Assembly: GCA_946482355.1 (NCBI GenBank)
Contig: CAMLRE010000135.1
Span: forward strand, 1 to 6,362
From: an uncultured Bdellovibrio sp.
GTDB lineage: Bacteria > Bdellovibrionota > Bdellovibrionia > Bdellovibrionales > Bdellovibrionaceae
Length of the DNA: 6,362 nt
Direction: 5' to 3'
Shown here: positions 1-5,706 of the stretch, piece by piece
Layout of the letters: the number at the start of each line of letters is the position of its first letter
Numbering within the stretch: the stretch's first letter is position 1
Program-made: the position numbers and the translations under genes
The notes under the pieces: model-generated
What the model was told of the DNA's origin: nothing
Seen by the model: the letters and a program-made list of their open reading frames with translations, nothing else
Database searches by the model: none

Positions 1-413
1 AGATAGGGGTCTTCATCGTTCTCCAGAACGTTTTTAAAGCGCTCAAAGGTAAACTTTTCCTGCCCGGGAAGGTTACGGGCATGGGTCGATACGATTCGAG
101 CGTTAGGATGCCCCCAATCAGCTAATGCCTCTTCGACATTACTGGCTGTTCTGACGTCGGTTAGAGCCGTTTTTCTCATAGGGTTCATTCTAGACCCTTC
201 GCCAGTTCTCCAGTGGTCTAAAACTCGGCCAACAAACATCTGTTGCTCTTGCATCGGGTGAACCAGGTAATAGCGTTCAACACCGTACACACGGCAGCTT
301 CTGGCGATATCGTGAATATCAAAATTTGTGATATTGGTCGCGCAAATATCGCCTTGGCGATCAACGATCGGATAATGAAGTAAGGCTACAGCTAAAGGGG
401 CTTTACGTTTCAT
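1..413 (-). CDS. SPOUT-type SAM-dependent RNA methyltransferase, TM1570 / RNA_Me_trans family (partial, C-terminus off the left edge)
   Basis: This is an open frame of 137 complete codons that runs off the left edge. It starts at the ATG at 413-411, which overlaps the trmD stop as ATGA and so implies translational coupling. The N-terminus reads MKRKAPLAVALLHYPIVDRQ, followed by ATNITNFDIHDIARSCRVYG (residues 25-44), YYLVHP (48-53) and HWRTGEGSRMNPMRK (67-81). These blocks match my recollection of the RNA_Me_trans family (Thermotoga TM1570 type). This family is often encoded beside trmD, and fusions to TrmD are known. Members are usually about 190 residues, so roughly 50 residues are missing, including the trefoil-knot SAM-binding part that would settle activity. 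The expected role is methylation of a structured RNA, probably tRNA, in the cytoplasm; the target cannot be read from sequence. GC is about 48% by hand count, clearly above the mid-30s of adjacent trmD. Confidence 0.85.
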   Translation of the reverse strand, partial: MKRKAPLAVALLHYPIVDRQGDICATNITNFDIHDIARSCRVYGVERYYLVHPMQEQQMFVGRVLDHWRTGEGSRMNPMRKTALTDVRTASNVEEALADWGHPNARIVSTHARNLPGQEKFTFERFKNVLENDEDPY

Positions 414-1234
414 AAACTTTTAACCTCATTCATGTGATGGGCGACATCTTCGCGAGTTAAACCCGATGATTCGATTTCTTCATTGGTTAATTCGCTTAAA
501 AACTTAAGATGATTTTTTAATGTCGTACCAACTAATTCTTTTTGAGCCTGTAAAAATAAATCACGGCGTTTTTTCCACGTGATTAATATGGCCATGTGAT
601 GTTTCCAGCTAGCGATTTTTTCGTGATGACCAGAAAGTAAAACATCAGGAACTTTTTCAGCGCCCCAAGTTGCGGGCTTTGTAAATTGGGGAGCTTCTAA
701 TAAACCATTATGAAATGAATCGGCAATCACTGATTGATCATGACCAAGTACACCCGGAATAAAGCGCGATAAGCTTTCTGTTAACGCCAGAGAAGCTAGT
801 TCTCCCCCACTTAATACGAAATCACCTAATGAAACTTCCATATCAATGTGATGATTAATAATACGTTGATCGATTCCACCGTAACGTCCACTTAATAAAA
901 CCAAGTGATTATACTTTAAAAACTTATGTAACATGGCTTGATCTAACTTTTCACCTTGCGGAGAAAGATAAATTCTTAAAGTTGATTCTGGTTTGTATTC
1001 TGGTGATTTGTATAAATCATTGAAGCACGCGTCTGCGATATCTGGGCGAAGAAGCATACCATCACCACCGCCATACGCTGTATCGTCAACCGAGTTATAT
1101 TTATTATCTGAGTATTTACGAAGGTTTACGACATTAAATTGTAATAACTTTTTATCTTCGGCTTTTTTTAAAAGTGCATCGCTTAAGTAGTTTTGAATAA
1201 GCTCTGGAAAAAGAGTTAAGTAGGTAAACTTCAT
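410..1234 (-). CDS. trmD: tRNA (guanine-N1-)-methyltransferase TrmD
   Basis: TrmD transfers a methyl group from SAM to N1 of G37, next to the anticodon, which prevents +1 frameshifting. It is a cytoplasmic SPOUT homodimer. The protein has 274 residues against about 255 in E. coli; the extra length is mostly at the C-terminus. Visible blocks are YGGGDGM (54-60), IYLSPQGEKLDQA (88-100), SGRYGGIDQR (115-124), the knot and SAM loop SLGDFVLSGGE (135-145), SRFIPGVLGH (156-165), ADSFHNGLLE (171-180) and VLLSGHHEKI (198-207). The catalytic Asp equivalent to E. coli D169 is kept (D172), as is R154 (R157). The equivalents of E. coli E116 and D177 are G119 and E180, and the usual PGM is DGM. Start: ATG at 1234-1232 preceded by TAGG (1243-1246) with an 8-base spacer; that motif overlaps the rimM stop, so coupling to rimM is likely. 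The downstream gene overlaps by four bases. Confidence 0.97.
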   Translation of the reverse strand: MKFTYLTLFPELIQNYLSDALLKKAEDKKLLQFNVVNLRKYSDNKYNSVDDTAYGGGDGMLLRPDIADACFNDLYKSPEYKPESTLRIYLSPQGEKLDQAMLHKFLKYNHLVLLSGRYGGIDQRIINHHIDMEVSLGDFVLSGGELASLALTESLSRFIPGVLGHDQSVIADSFHNGLLEAPQFTKPATWGAEKVPDVLLSGHHEKIASWKHHMAILITWKKRRDLFLQAQKELVGTTLKNHLKFLSELTNEEIESSGLTREDVAHHMNEVKSL

Positions 1235-1243
1235 GATTTCGGC

Positions 1244-1759
1244 CTAATCGTTAATATCAAGTAAGCCTTCAGGTAAATCCATCTGAAGAATTTTATTATC
1301 ATGATCAATCTCTACTACAAACTGATCAACGAAAGGAATTTCAACCTGCTTTTTTAAAGCTGTGGTTACGATTAATAAATCTTGAGCTACGTTTGAAGAA
1401 AAACCAGTGATTGTTCCGATTTCACCGAGTGTTTTATCGATCACTTTAAAGTTTTCGATTTCAGCTAAGAACATTCCTTCTTCTTCGTCTTGTTCAAAGA
1501 AGAAATCACTCGGTAAATAAATTTGTTTTCCGATCAAAGCTTCAGATTGATTACGATCAGTTACACCTTTTAATTGAACTTTAAGGCCGTCTTTATGTTC
1601 GCCGGCTTTAATAACTTCGTAAGGTGTATCTTCAACGTACAATTCATCGATTAGATCTACGTAAGAGTAATCTTTAGAAAAGAAAATGATATAGACATCG
1701 CCACGTAAGCCGTGAGCGTCTTTGATCTTTCCAATAAGTCGCATGTCTTGATTAGCCAT
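1244..1759 (-). CDS. rimM: Ribosome maturation factor RimM
   Basis: RimM assists late assembly of the 30S head, binding S19 and acting with 16S rRNA near helices 31 and 33b. The protein has 171 residues, a normal length. The N-terminal beta-barrel domain opens with LIGKIKDAHGLRGDVYI (8-24), the family's G-x-I-x-x-x-HGLRG-x-V signature. A short acidic linker (FFEQDEEEG, 87-95) leads to the PRC-barrel domain, which ends with the characteristic IPFVDQFV (141-148) and LPEGLLDI (162-169). The ATG at 1759 has no strong Shine-Dalgarno; a weak AGAAG lies well upstream, and Met6 is an alternative start. The gene ends 9 bp before trmD, the classical rimM-trmD order. An intrinsic terminator lies upstream, between khpA and rimM, so rimM depends on read-through or on its own promoter, which I could not identify. 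Confidence 0.96.
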   Translation of the reverse strand: MANQDMRLIGKIKDAHGLRGDVYIIFFSKDYSYVDLIDELYVEDTPYEVIKAGEHKDGLKVQLKGVTDRNQSEALIGKQIYLPSDFFFEQDEEEGMFLAEIENFKVIDKTLGEIGTITGFSSNVAQDLLIVTTALKKQVEIPFVDQFVVEIDHDNKILQMDLPEGLLDIND

Positions 1760-1810
1760 TTATAAGTGTGCTTCTAGCATTGTGGTGTTCGAATGAACAG
1801 GTCTCAGAAT

Positions 1811-1845
1811 AAAAAAAAGGAGTCTTTACAAAGACTCCTTTTTTT
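1811..1845 (-). terminator. Intrinsic terminator between khpA and rimM, symmetric on both strands
   Basis: An 8 bp perfect stem (1819-1826 with 1831-1838, GGAGTCTT / AAGACTCC) closes a 4-base loop. It is flanked by eight A on the left and seven T on the right of the plus strand. Read on the minus strand the hairpin is followed by eight U, a textbook Rho-independent terminator beginning about 25 bp after the khpA stop. Because the flanks are A and T runs it could also work in the plus direction, but no plus-strand gene precedes it. The A/T tracts also extend the stem. Confidence 0.88.
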
Positions 1846-1870
1846 GAAGTTCGATTTTATCGTTATTAAG

Positions 1871-2110
1871 TTATTCTACGATATCTAAGTGATAGCGTTT
1901 ATTTAACTTAGTACCAGCAGCACGGATGATTGTTCTCATTGCGGCAGCTGTTTTACCTTGTTTACCGATTACTTTTCCAAGGTCTTCTTTATCAACTTTA
2001 AGCGCTAGAAGAGTCGTTTGTTGTCCTGGAATCTCATCAACTTCTACATTCTCTGGCTTATCAACTAATGATTTCGCCATATGCTCAACAAGTTCTTTTA
2101 GATTATCCAT
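1871..2110 (-). CDS. khpA: KH-domain RNA-binding protein KhpA (YlqC family)
   Basis: This small cytoplasmic RNA-binding protein of 79 residues is essentially one KH domain. The GxxG RNA-binding loop is GKQG (49-52) within KVIGKQGKTAAAMRTII (46-62), preceded by the strand TTLLALKVDKEDLG. The family (YlqC / KhpA, formerly UPF0109) is typically encoded between rpsP and rimM, exactly as here, and in Gram-positives partners KhpB/Jag to control cell elongation and bind mRNAs and sRNAs. Whether that holds in this organism is unknown. The ATG at 2110 has a run of six G (2115-2120) four bases upstream as ribosome-binding site, and an in-frame stop just upstream rules out a longer protein. A strong terminator follows the gene. 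Confidence 0.93.
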   Translation of the reverse strand: MDNLKELVEHMAKSLVDKPENVEVDEIPGQQTTLLALKVDKEDLGKVIGKQGKTAAAMRTIIRAAGTKLNKRYHLDIVE

Positions 2111-2114
2111 TGTT

Positions 2115-2120
2115 CCCCCC
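2115..2120 (-). promoter_or_regulatory. Ribosome-binding site of khpA (GGGGGG)
   Basis: A G6 run on the minus strand lies four bases before the khpA ATG. It is G-richer than the other sites in this window, but it is the only Shine-Dalgarno candidate and agrees with the chosen start. Confidence 0.6.
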
Positions 2121-2227
2121 GAAACCTAATCCAAGTTTGACAAAATATTCAGCAGACCTCAAGCAATTTTACAGGATTTTTACCGTAAACGCCTCATTAG
2201 GAGATCTACTCTATATTATTGTTTCAA

Positions 2228-2533
2228 TTACGCTTCTTTTTTAGCGTTCTTGTTTTTAGTCTTAGATGGAGACTTTTTACGAGCTGGTAAAGTAACGCCA
2301 CCTAATTTTAATACGTGTCTTACAGTTTCTGAAGGTTGTGCACCTTTAGCTAACCACTCTTGAGCTTTAGTTGTGTTTAAAACAACTTTAGTTTGCTTAC
2401 CTTTAGGAGTTGGGATGTATGTTCCTAATACTTCGATAAATTTGCCAGTTACATAACGGCGAGAATCAGCAACAGTGATTCTGTATTTAGGATCATGCTT
2501 AGCACCAACGCGAGCTAGACGAATAACTACCAT
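2228..2533 (-). CDS. rpsP: 30S ribosomal protein S16
   Basis: S16 is a small-subunit protein that binds 16S rRNA early and stabilises the 5' domain during assembly. The protein has 101 residues; E. coli S16 has 82. The core is unmistakable: VVIRLARVGAKHDPKYRITV (2-21), ADSRRYVTGKFIEVLGTYIP (22-41), then LNTTKAQEWLAKGAQPSETV (52-71). Residues 83-101 form a lysine-rich tail of low complexity (ARKKSPSKTKNKNAKKEA), probably disordered and rRNA-contacting; such tails vary between lineages. The ATG at 2533 has AAGAGG (2542-2547) at an 8-base spacing. It sits 100 bp after ffh and 117 bp before khpA, the common bacterial ffh-rpsP-khpA order. Confidence 0.97.
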   Translation of the reverse strand: MVVIRLARVGAKHDPKYRITVADSRRYVTGKFIEVLGTYIPTPKGKQTKVVLNTTKAQEWLAKGAQPSETVRHVLKLGGVTLPARKKSPSKTKNKNAKKEA

Positions 2534-2541
2534 TTGAAATA

Positions 2542-2547
2542 CCTCTT
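2542..2547 (-). promoter_or_regulatory. Ribosome-binding site of rpsP (AAGAGG)
   Basis: AAGAGG on the minus strand lies eight bases before the rpsP ATG. It is the best-placed Shine-Dalgarno sequence in the window and supports the annotated start. Confidence 0.75.
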
Positions 2548-2553
2548 AATGTG

Positions 2554-2575
2554 AAAAATAAAGCCCTTAAGCTTT
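2554..2575 (-). terminator. Weak hairpin plus T-rich run in the ffh-rpsP gap (possible attenuator or leaky terminator)
   Basis: On the minus strand AAAGC, a 6-base loop (TTAAGG) and GCTTT form a 5 bp stem, followed by ATTTTT. The stem is short, with only two G-C pairs, so strong termination is doubtful. It lies in what would be the rpsP leader, between ffh and rpsP. Confidence 0.3.
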
Positions 2576-2590
2576 CTCAAAGACTAAGTT

Positions 2591-2617
2591 TTTATATCTT
2601 ATATTGCGCAAGATCAA
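2591..2617 (-). promoter_or_regulatory. Possible sigma70-type promoter for rpsP
   Basis: On the minus strand TTGATC (2612-2617) and TATAAA (2591-2596) resemble -35 and -10 boxes, with a 15-base spacer, shorter than the preferred 17. They lie about 58 bp upstream of the rpsP start. Chance matches are common in AT-rich gaps, so this is only a candidate. Confidence 0.3.
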
Positions 2618-2633
2618 TCACTTTTAATGATTT

Positions 2634-4004
2634 TTAGAACGGAAATCCCGAACCCTTGCCCCCGAAGCCACCGAATGGGTTGCCTTTTCCTTTACCACCA
2701 AGGCCCATTTTCATCATACCACTCATCATTTTCTTAGCTTCTTCGAACTGCTTAACTAGTTTATTCACGTCAGAAACCTGTGTGCCCGAACCAGAGGCAA
2801 TCCTTTGACGCCTTGAGCCATTAAGGATTCTATGGTCATTGCGCTCTTGAATGGTCATAGAACTGATGATCGCTTCGATCTTTTTAATTTCATTATCTGG
2901 CGGGGTCATGTTTTTCATCTGCTTTGAGATCTCGCCCATACCGGGTAGAAATTTCAACATGCTCTCAAAACCGCCCAGTTTTTTAAGCTGGTGAATCTGC
3001 GCTAAGAAGTCTTCTAGCGTGAATTCGTTATTCATCATGCGTTTTGCCGAACGTTCAGCTTCTTTCGCATCAATCACGTCTTGCGCTTTTTCTACTAATG
3101 ATAACACGTCACCCATATCTAAGATTCGTCCTGCAAGACGATCTGGGTGAAATACTTCAAGTGCTGAAACTTTTTCGCCTAAACCTAAAAACTTAATTGG
3201 AATACCTGTAACTTCGCGGATTGATAAAGCCGCACCACCTCTGGCATCGCCGTCTACTTTTGTAAGTACTAAGCCTGTCAGATTTAATTTTTGGTGAAAC
3301 GTTTCAGCGACATTCACCGACTGTTGACCTAACATCGCATCGGCCACTAGTAAAATTTCAGTCGGAGTCACTACTTTTTTAAGATCAGCTAATTCATTCA
3401 TTAGCTCTTCATCAATTTGTAAACGACCGGCTGTATCAACAAGTAAGACATCGATCATTTCGGTTTTTGCCCATTCGATGGCGTTTGTTAAAATATCAAC
3501 TGGCTTATCGCCTACTTTTGAAGGGTAACATGAGAAATTATTTTGCTTAGCTAAAGTTTGTAATTGATCAATGGCCGCCGGACGATAAACATCGACAGGA
3601 ACAAAACCTACTTTTTTACCTAACTTTTGACGGATATATAAACCAAGTTTAGCTGTTGATGTAGTTTTACCGGCCCCTTGAAGACCGACCATCATAATCA
3701 CAGATAATTTTTCGCGGACATTAAGATCTACTTTTTCGCCACCTAATGTATTTACTAATTCGTCGTGAACGATTTTTGTAAACATTTGGCCTGGATTTAC
3801 GTTTGATAAAACTTCTGTGCCCAGAGCTTTGGCTTTTACACGGTCGATAAAGTTTTTTACCACTTTAAAGTGAACGTCAGCTTCTAATAAACTTAAACGA
3901 ATCTCTTTGATCGCATCTTCGATATTTGATTCAGAGATCTTATTTTGACCTTTTAGCTTTTTAACTGAATTTAAAATCTTATCTGATAAACCTTCAAAAA
4001 TCAT
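2634..4004 (-). CDS. ffh: Signal recognition particle GTPase Ffh (SRP54)
   Basis: Ffh binds signal sequences of nascent membrane and secreted proteins, together with 4.5S RNA, and delivers ribosomes to FtsY at the inner membrane through paired GTP hydrolysis. From the chosen ATG (4004-4002) it is 456 residues. Order: helical N domain (about 1-95); G domain with P-loop GLQGAGKTT (107-115), DVYRPAAIDQL (138-148), DTAGR (190-194), TKVDGDARGG (248-257) and GLGE (274-277); methionine-rich M domain from about 300, with finger-loop LPGMGE (353-358) and the 4.5S-binding helix-turn-helix NGSRRQRIASGSG (395-407). The end is a Gly/Phe-rich tail (about 435-456). An upstream in-frame TTG at 4019 would add five residues and overlap the permease by 14 bp. 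I prefer the ATG because AGGTGG precedes it and the protein then begins MIFEGLSDKI, as Ffh proteins normally do. One base separates it from the permease stop. Confidence 0.97.
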   Translation of the reverse strand: MIFEGLSDKILNSVKKLKGQNKISESNIEDAIKEIRLSLLEADVHFKVVKNFIDRVKAKALGTEVLSNVNPGQMFTKIVHDELVNTLGGEKVDLNVREKLSVIMMVGLQGAGKTTSTAKLGLYIRQKLGKKVGFVPVDVYRPAAIDQLQTLAKQNNFSCYPSKVGDKPVDILTNAIEWAKTEMIDVLLVDTAGRLQIDEELMNELADLKKVVTPTEILLVADAMLGQQSVNVAETFHQKLNLTGLVLTKVDGDARGGAALSIREVTGIPIKFLGLGEKVSALEVFHPDRLAGRILDMGDVLSLVEKAQDVIDAKEAERSAKRMMNNEFTLEDFLAQIHQLKKLGGFESMLKFLPGMGEISKQMKNMTPPDNEIKKIEAIISSMTIQERNDHRILNGSRRQRIASGSGTQVSDVNKLVKQFEEAKKMMSGMMKMGLGGKGKGNPFGGFGGKGSGFPF

Positions 4005-4005
4005 A

Positions 4006-4809
4006 CTACCACCTAGCAAAAGAGCCTTTTACTAACGAATACATGGCCATGGCGTAAGTTACAGCTAACGCTAAGAAACTTACAGCGATTGTGGTCATTA
4101 GCTCCACATCGCTTTGGCCTAACATTGAATATCTAAAACCATTAATTAAATAAAACACCGGGTTTAAGTGACAGGCTTTTTGCCAGAATGGGTGCAAGCC
4201 TTCAATCGACATAAATACCCCGCCTAAATACGTTAGCGGAATTAAAATAAATGTCGAAAATGCACTTAATTGATCAAACGTTCTCGCCAAGAAAGCCACG
4301 AAGATTCCGCAGAACGAAAAGATCAAACCGTTTAAAACTAAAAACAGCACGAATAAAAAAGGATGCTCTAACGGAATTAAATTTCCCGTCATAAAGTAGT
4401 GAAAAATTAATCCTACAATACCCGTAATTAAAGCTACTGTTGTTCCGCGAATAATGCCACCTATGCCCATAGCCCAGATGATTTGGTTATTTGAAATTGG
4501 GGCTACGCGAATATCTTCTAAATCACCTGAGAATTTTGAAGTAACGATTGAAGACGACGAATTTTGAAATGAGTTATTGATTAAACCCATAATCATTAAA
4601 CCTGGAATTAAAAACGTAATGTACGGAATTCCTGATTTAAGATTAACTTGTGATCCTAACGACACGCCAAAAATTAATAGATAAAGTGATGATGAAATGA
4701 TTGGTGAAACAACTGTTTGGATCACAACTTTCATAAAGCGTTTAATTTCTCTATGAATCAGAGTCATAAATGGAATCCAAGGATTGATCTTAGCAACTGG
4801 TGTATTCAT
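4006..4809 (-). CDS. ABC-2 type exporter permease (YadH-like)
   Basis: This inner-membrane subunit of an ABC exporter has 267 residues and about six predicted membrane segments by eye: roughly 32-52, 62-80, 110-138, 148-175, 181-201 and 236-260. The first 30 residues are a cytoplasmic amphipathic stretch (FMTLIHREIKRFMK). Family signs are FLIPGLMIMGLINNSFQNSS (66-85), where ABC-2 permeases have the PG-motif helix, and the C-terminal signature NPVFYLINGFRYSMLG (216-231). It resembles ABC2_membrane (PF01061) proteins such as E. coli YadH and the drug, polysaccharide or O-antigen export permeases; the substrate cannot be read from sequence. The start ATG shares one base with the ATPase stop (TAATG), so the two subunits are coupled and presumably form a 2+2 transporter. 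The stop is one base before ffh. Confidence 0.9.
   Translation of the reverse strand: MNTPVAKINPWIPFMTLIHREIKRFMKVVIQTVVSPIISSSLYLLIFGVSLGSQVNLKSGIPYITFLIPGLMIMGLINNSFQNSSSSIVTSKFSGDLEDIRVAPISNNQIIWAMGIGGIIRGTTVALITGIVGLIFHYFMTGNLIPLEHPFLFVLFLVLNGLIFSFCGIFVAFLARTFDQLSAFSTFILIPLTYLGGVFMSIEGLHPFWQKACHLNPVFYLINGFRYSMLGQSDVELMTTIAVSFLALAVTYAMAMYSLVKGSFARW
4009..4014 (-). promoter_or_regulatory. Ribosome-binding site of ffh (AGGTGG), inside the end of the permease gene
   Basis: AGGTGG on the minus strand lies just before the ATG at 4004, with AGG seven bases away. It encodes the last Arg-Trp of the permease, so ribosomes finishing the permease arrive on the ffh start. It decides the ATG over the TTG at 4019, which has no such motif. 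Confidence 0.65.
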
Positions 4810-5681
4810 TACTGCTTCACCACTTTCGTAAATGCTTCTTCTAATTTTCCTTCGGTCATTGAAATATCGGCCACATCGGCTATTGAAATCTTATGTTGCG
4901 CTAAGATTGTGTTTAACGAATCAGCCGCTGAAGAAAGAATTTCTTTTGATTCACCGTTTGTGAATTTGATATTTAGTTTTTTAGTCGAATATTTTTGAAT
5001 CACTTCTTTCGGGTCTCCCAAGAAGTTTAATTCTCCCTTATTGATGATCGCAATGCGGTGACAAAGCTGCTCAGCCTCTTCTAAGTAATGAGTCGTGAGT
5101 AAAATCGACATACCATCACGCTGTAATTCACGAACGAACTTCCATAGTGATTCACGAAGTTCTACGTCGACACCGGCTGTTGGCTCATCTAATAAAAGTA
5201 ATTTTGGCGAATGCACTAACGCTTTCGCGATCATCAGCCGGCGTTTCATACCACCTGATAATTGCTTTACTTTTTTGTGGGCGTGCGGTTTTAAGCCTAA
5301 ACGATCAACTAAGAAATTAATACGGTCGATGTTTTTATTTAATCCGTAATAACCAGATTGGAATTTTAAAATTTCAATAATATCGAAGTAACCTGTATTG
5401 ATCACTTCTTGGTGAACGGTACCCACGTATTGTTTTACTAACTGTGGGTTATCCTGAACACCAATACCAAACACTTGCACATCGCCAGAAGAAGGCTTTT
5501 CTAAAGTTGTGATCGTAGAAATTAGTGTGGTTTTACCCGCTCCGTTTGGACCAAGTAAGCCAAAAATTTCTCCGGGACGAATTTCAAAGCTAATGCCTTT
5601 TAAAGCGTGAGTCGACTTTGAAGGATCTTTTGGATCTTCGTAAGTCTTTTTTAGATTTGAAACTTGCAATGCATTCATCAT
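4809..5681 (-). CDS. ABC exporter ATP-binding protein (YadG / CcmA-like), partner of the adjacent permease
   Basis: This cytoplasmic ATPase powers the neighbouring permease. It is 290 residues from the chosen ATG at 5681. Motifs: Walker A GPNGAGKTT (44-52), Q-loop Q91 (TVHQEV), ABC signature LSGGM (141-145), Walker B LLLLDEP (161-167), D-loop region AGVD (169-172) and switch His198 (TTHYLEEAEQL). All catalytic residues are intact. Residues 230-290 form the small C-terminal domain seen in exporters of this group. The open frame extends to an ATG at 5744, but that would overlap prfC by 38 bp; Met at 5681 follows TTGGA (5689-5693) at 7 bases and fits the family start (ALQVSNLKKTY). The adjacent ATG at 5678 is equally possible. 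The gene begins 25 bp after prfC, so it is likely in the same transcript. Substrate unknown. Confidence 0.92.
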   Translation of the reverse strand: MMNALQVSNLKKTYEDPKDPSKSTHALKGISFEIRPGEIFGLLGPNGAGKTTLISTITTLEKPSSGDVQVFGIGVQDNPQLVKQYVGTVHQEVINTGYFDIIEILKFQSGYYGLNKNIDRINFLVDRLGLKPHAHKKVKQLSGGMKRRLMIAKALVHSPKLLLLDEPTAGVDVELRESLWKFVRELQRDGMSILLTTHYLEEAEQLCHRIAIINKGELNFLGDPKEVIQKYSTKKLNIKFTNGESKEILSSAADSLNTILAQHKISIADVADISMTEGKLEEAFTKVVKQ

Positions 5682-5688
5682 AATTAAA

Positions 5689-5693
5689 TCCAA
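5689..5693 (-). promoter_or_regulatory. Probable ribosome-binding site of the ABC ATPase gene (TTGGA)
   Basis: A weak Shine-Dalgarno (TTGGA) on the minus strand lies seven bases before the ATG at 5681, within the 25 bp gap after prfC. It favours this start over the upstream ATG at 5744 inside prfC. Confidence 0.45.
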
Positions 5694-5706
5694 GCTTCGC
5701 TTTTCT

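Noticed and set aside
993..1190. Plus-strand open frame of 65 codons inside trmD
   Set aside because: It lies wholly antisense to a clearly real trmD and its protein has no recognisable features.
1784..1801. Possible tRNA T-arm remnant (GTTCGAAT)
   Set aside because: The loop resembles TTCGAAT, but the closing pair is G-G and no acceptor, D or anticodon arm is nearby.
1926..2129. Plus-strand open frame of 67 codons opposite khpA
   Set aside because: It is antisense to khpA, which has a clear KH domain; the Ser/Cys-rich translation looks like a shadow of the real frame.
2179..2189. Palindrome TTTACCGTAAA in the rpsP-khpA gap as a LexA-like site
   Set aside because: The spacing between TTAC and GTAA is one base, not the three I recall for the Bdellovibrio LexA box, and these genes are not SOS genes.
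4005..4019. TTG start at 4019 for ffh, giving five extra residues
   Set aside because: The ATG at 4004 has a ribosome-binding site, matches the usual Ffh N-terminus and avoids a 14 bp overlap.
4717..4998. Plus-strand open frame of 93 codons across the permease/ATPase junction
   Set aside because: It is antisense to two well-supported genes, with no family features.
5095..5349. Plus-strand open frame of 84 codons inside the ABC ATPase
   Set aside because: It is antisense to the Walker B and signature region of an intact ATPase, so it is a coding shadow.
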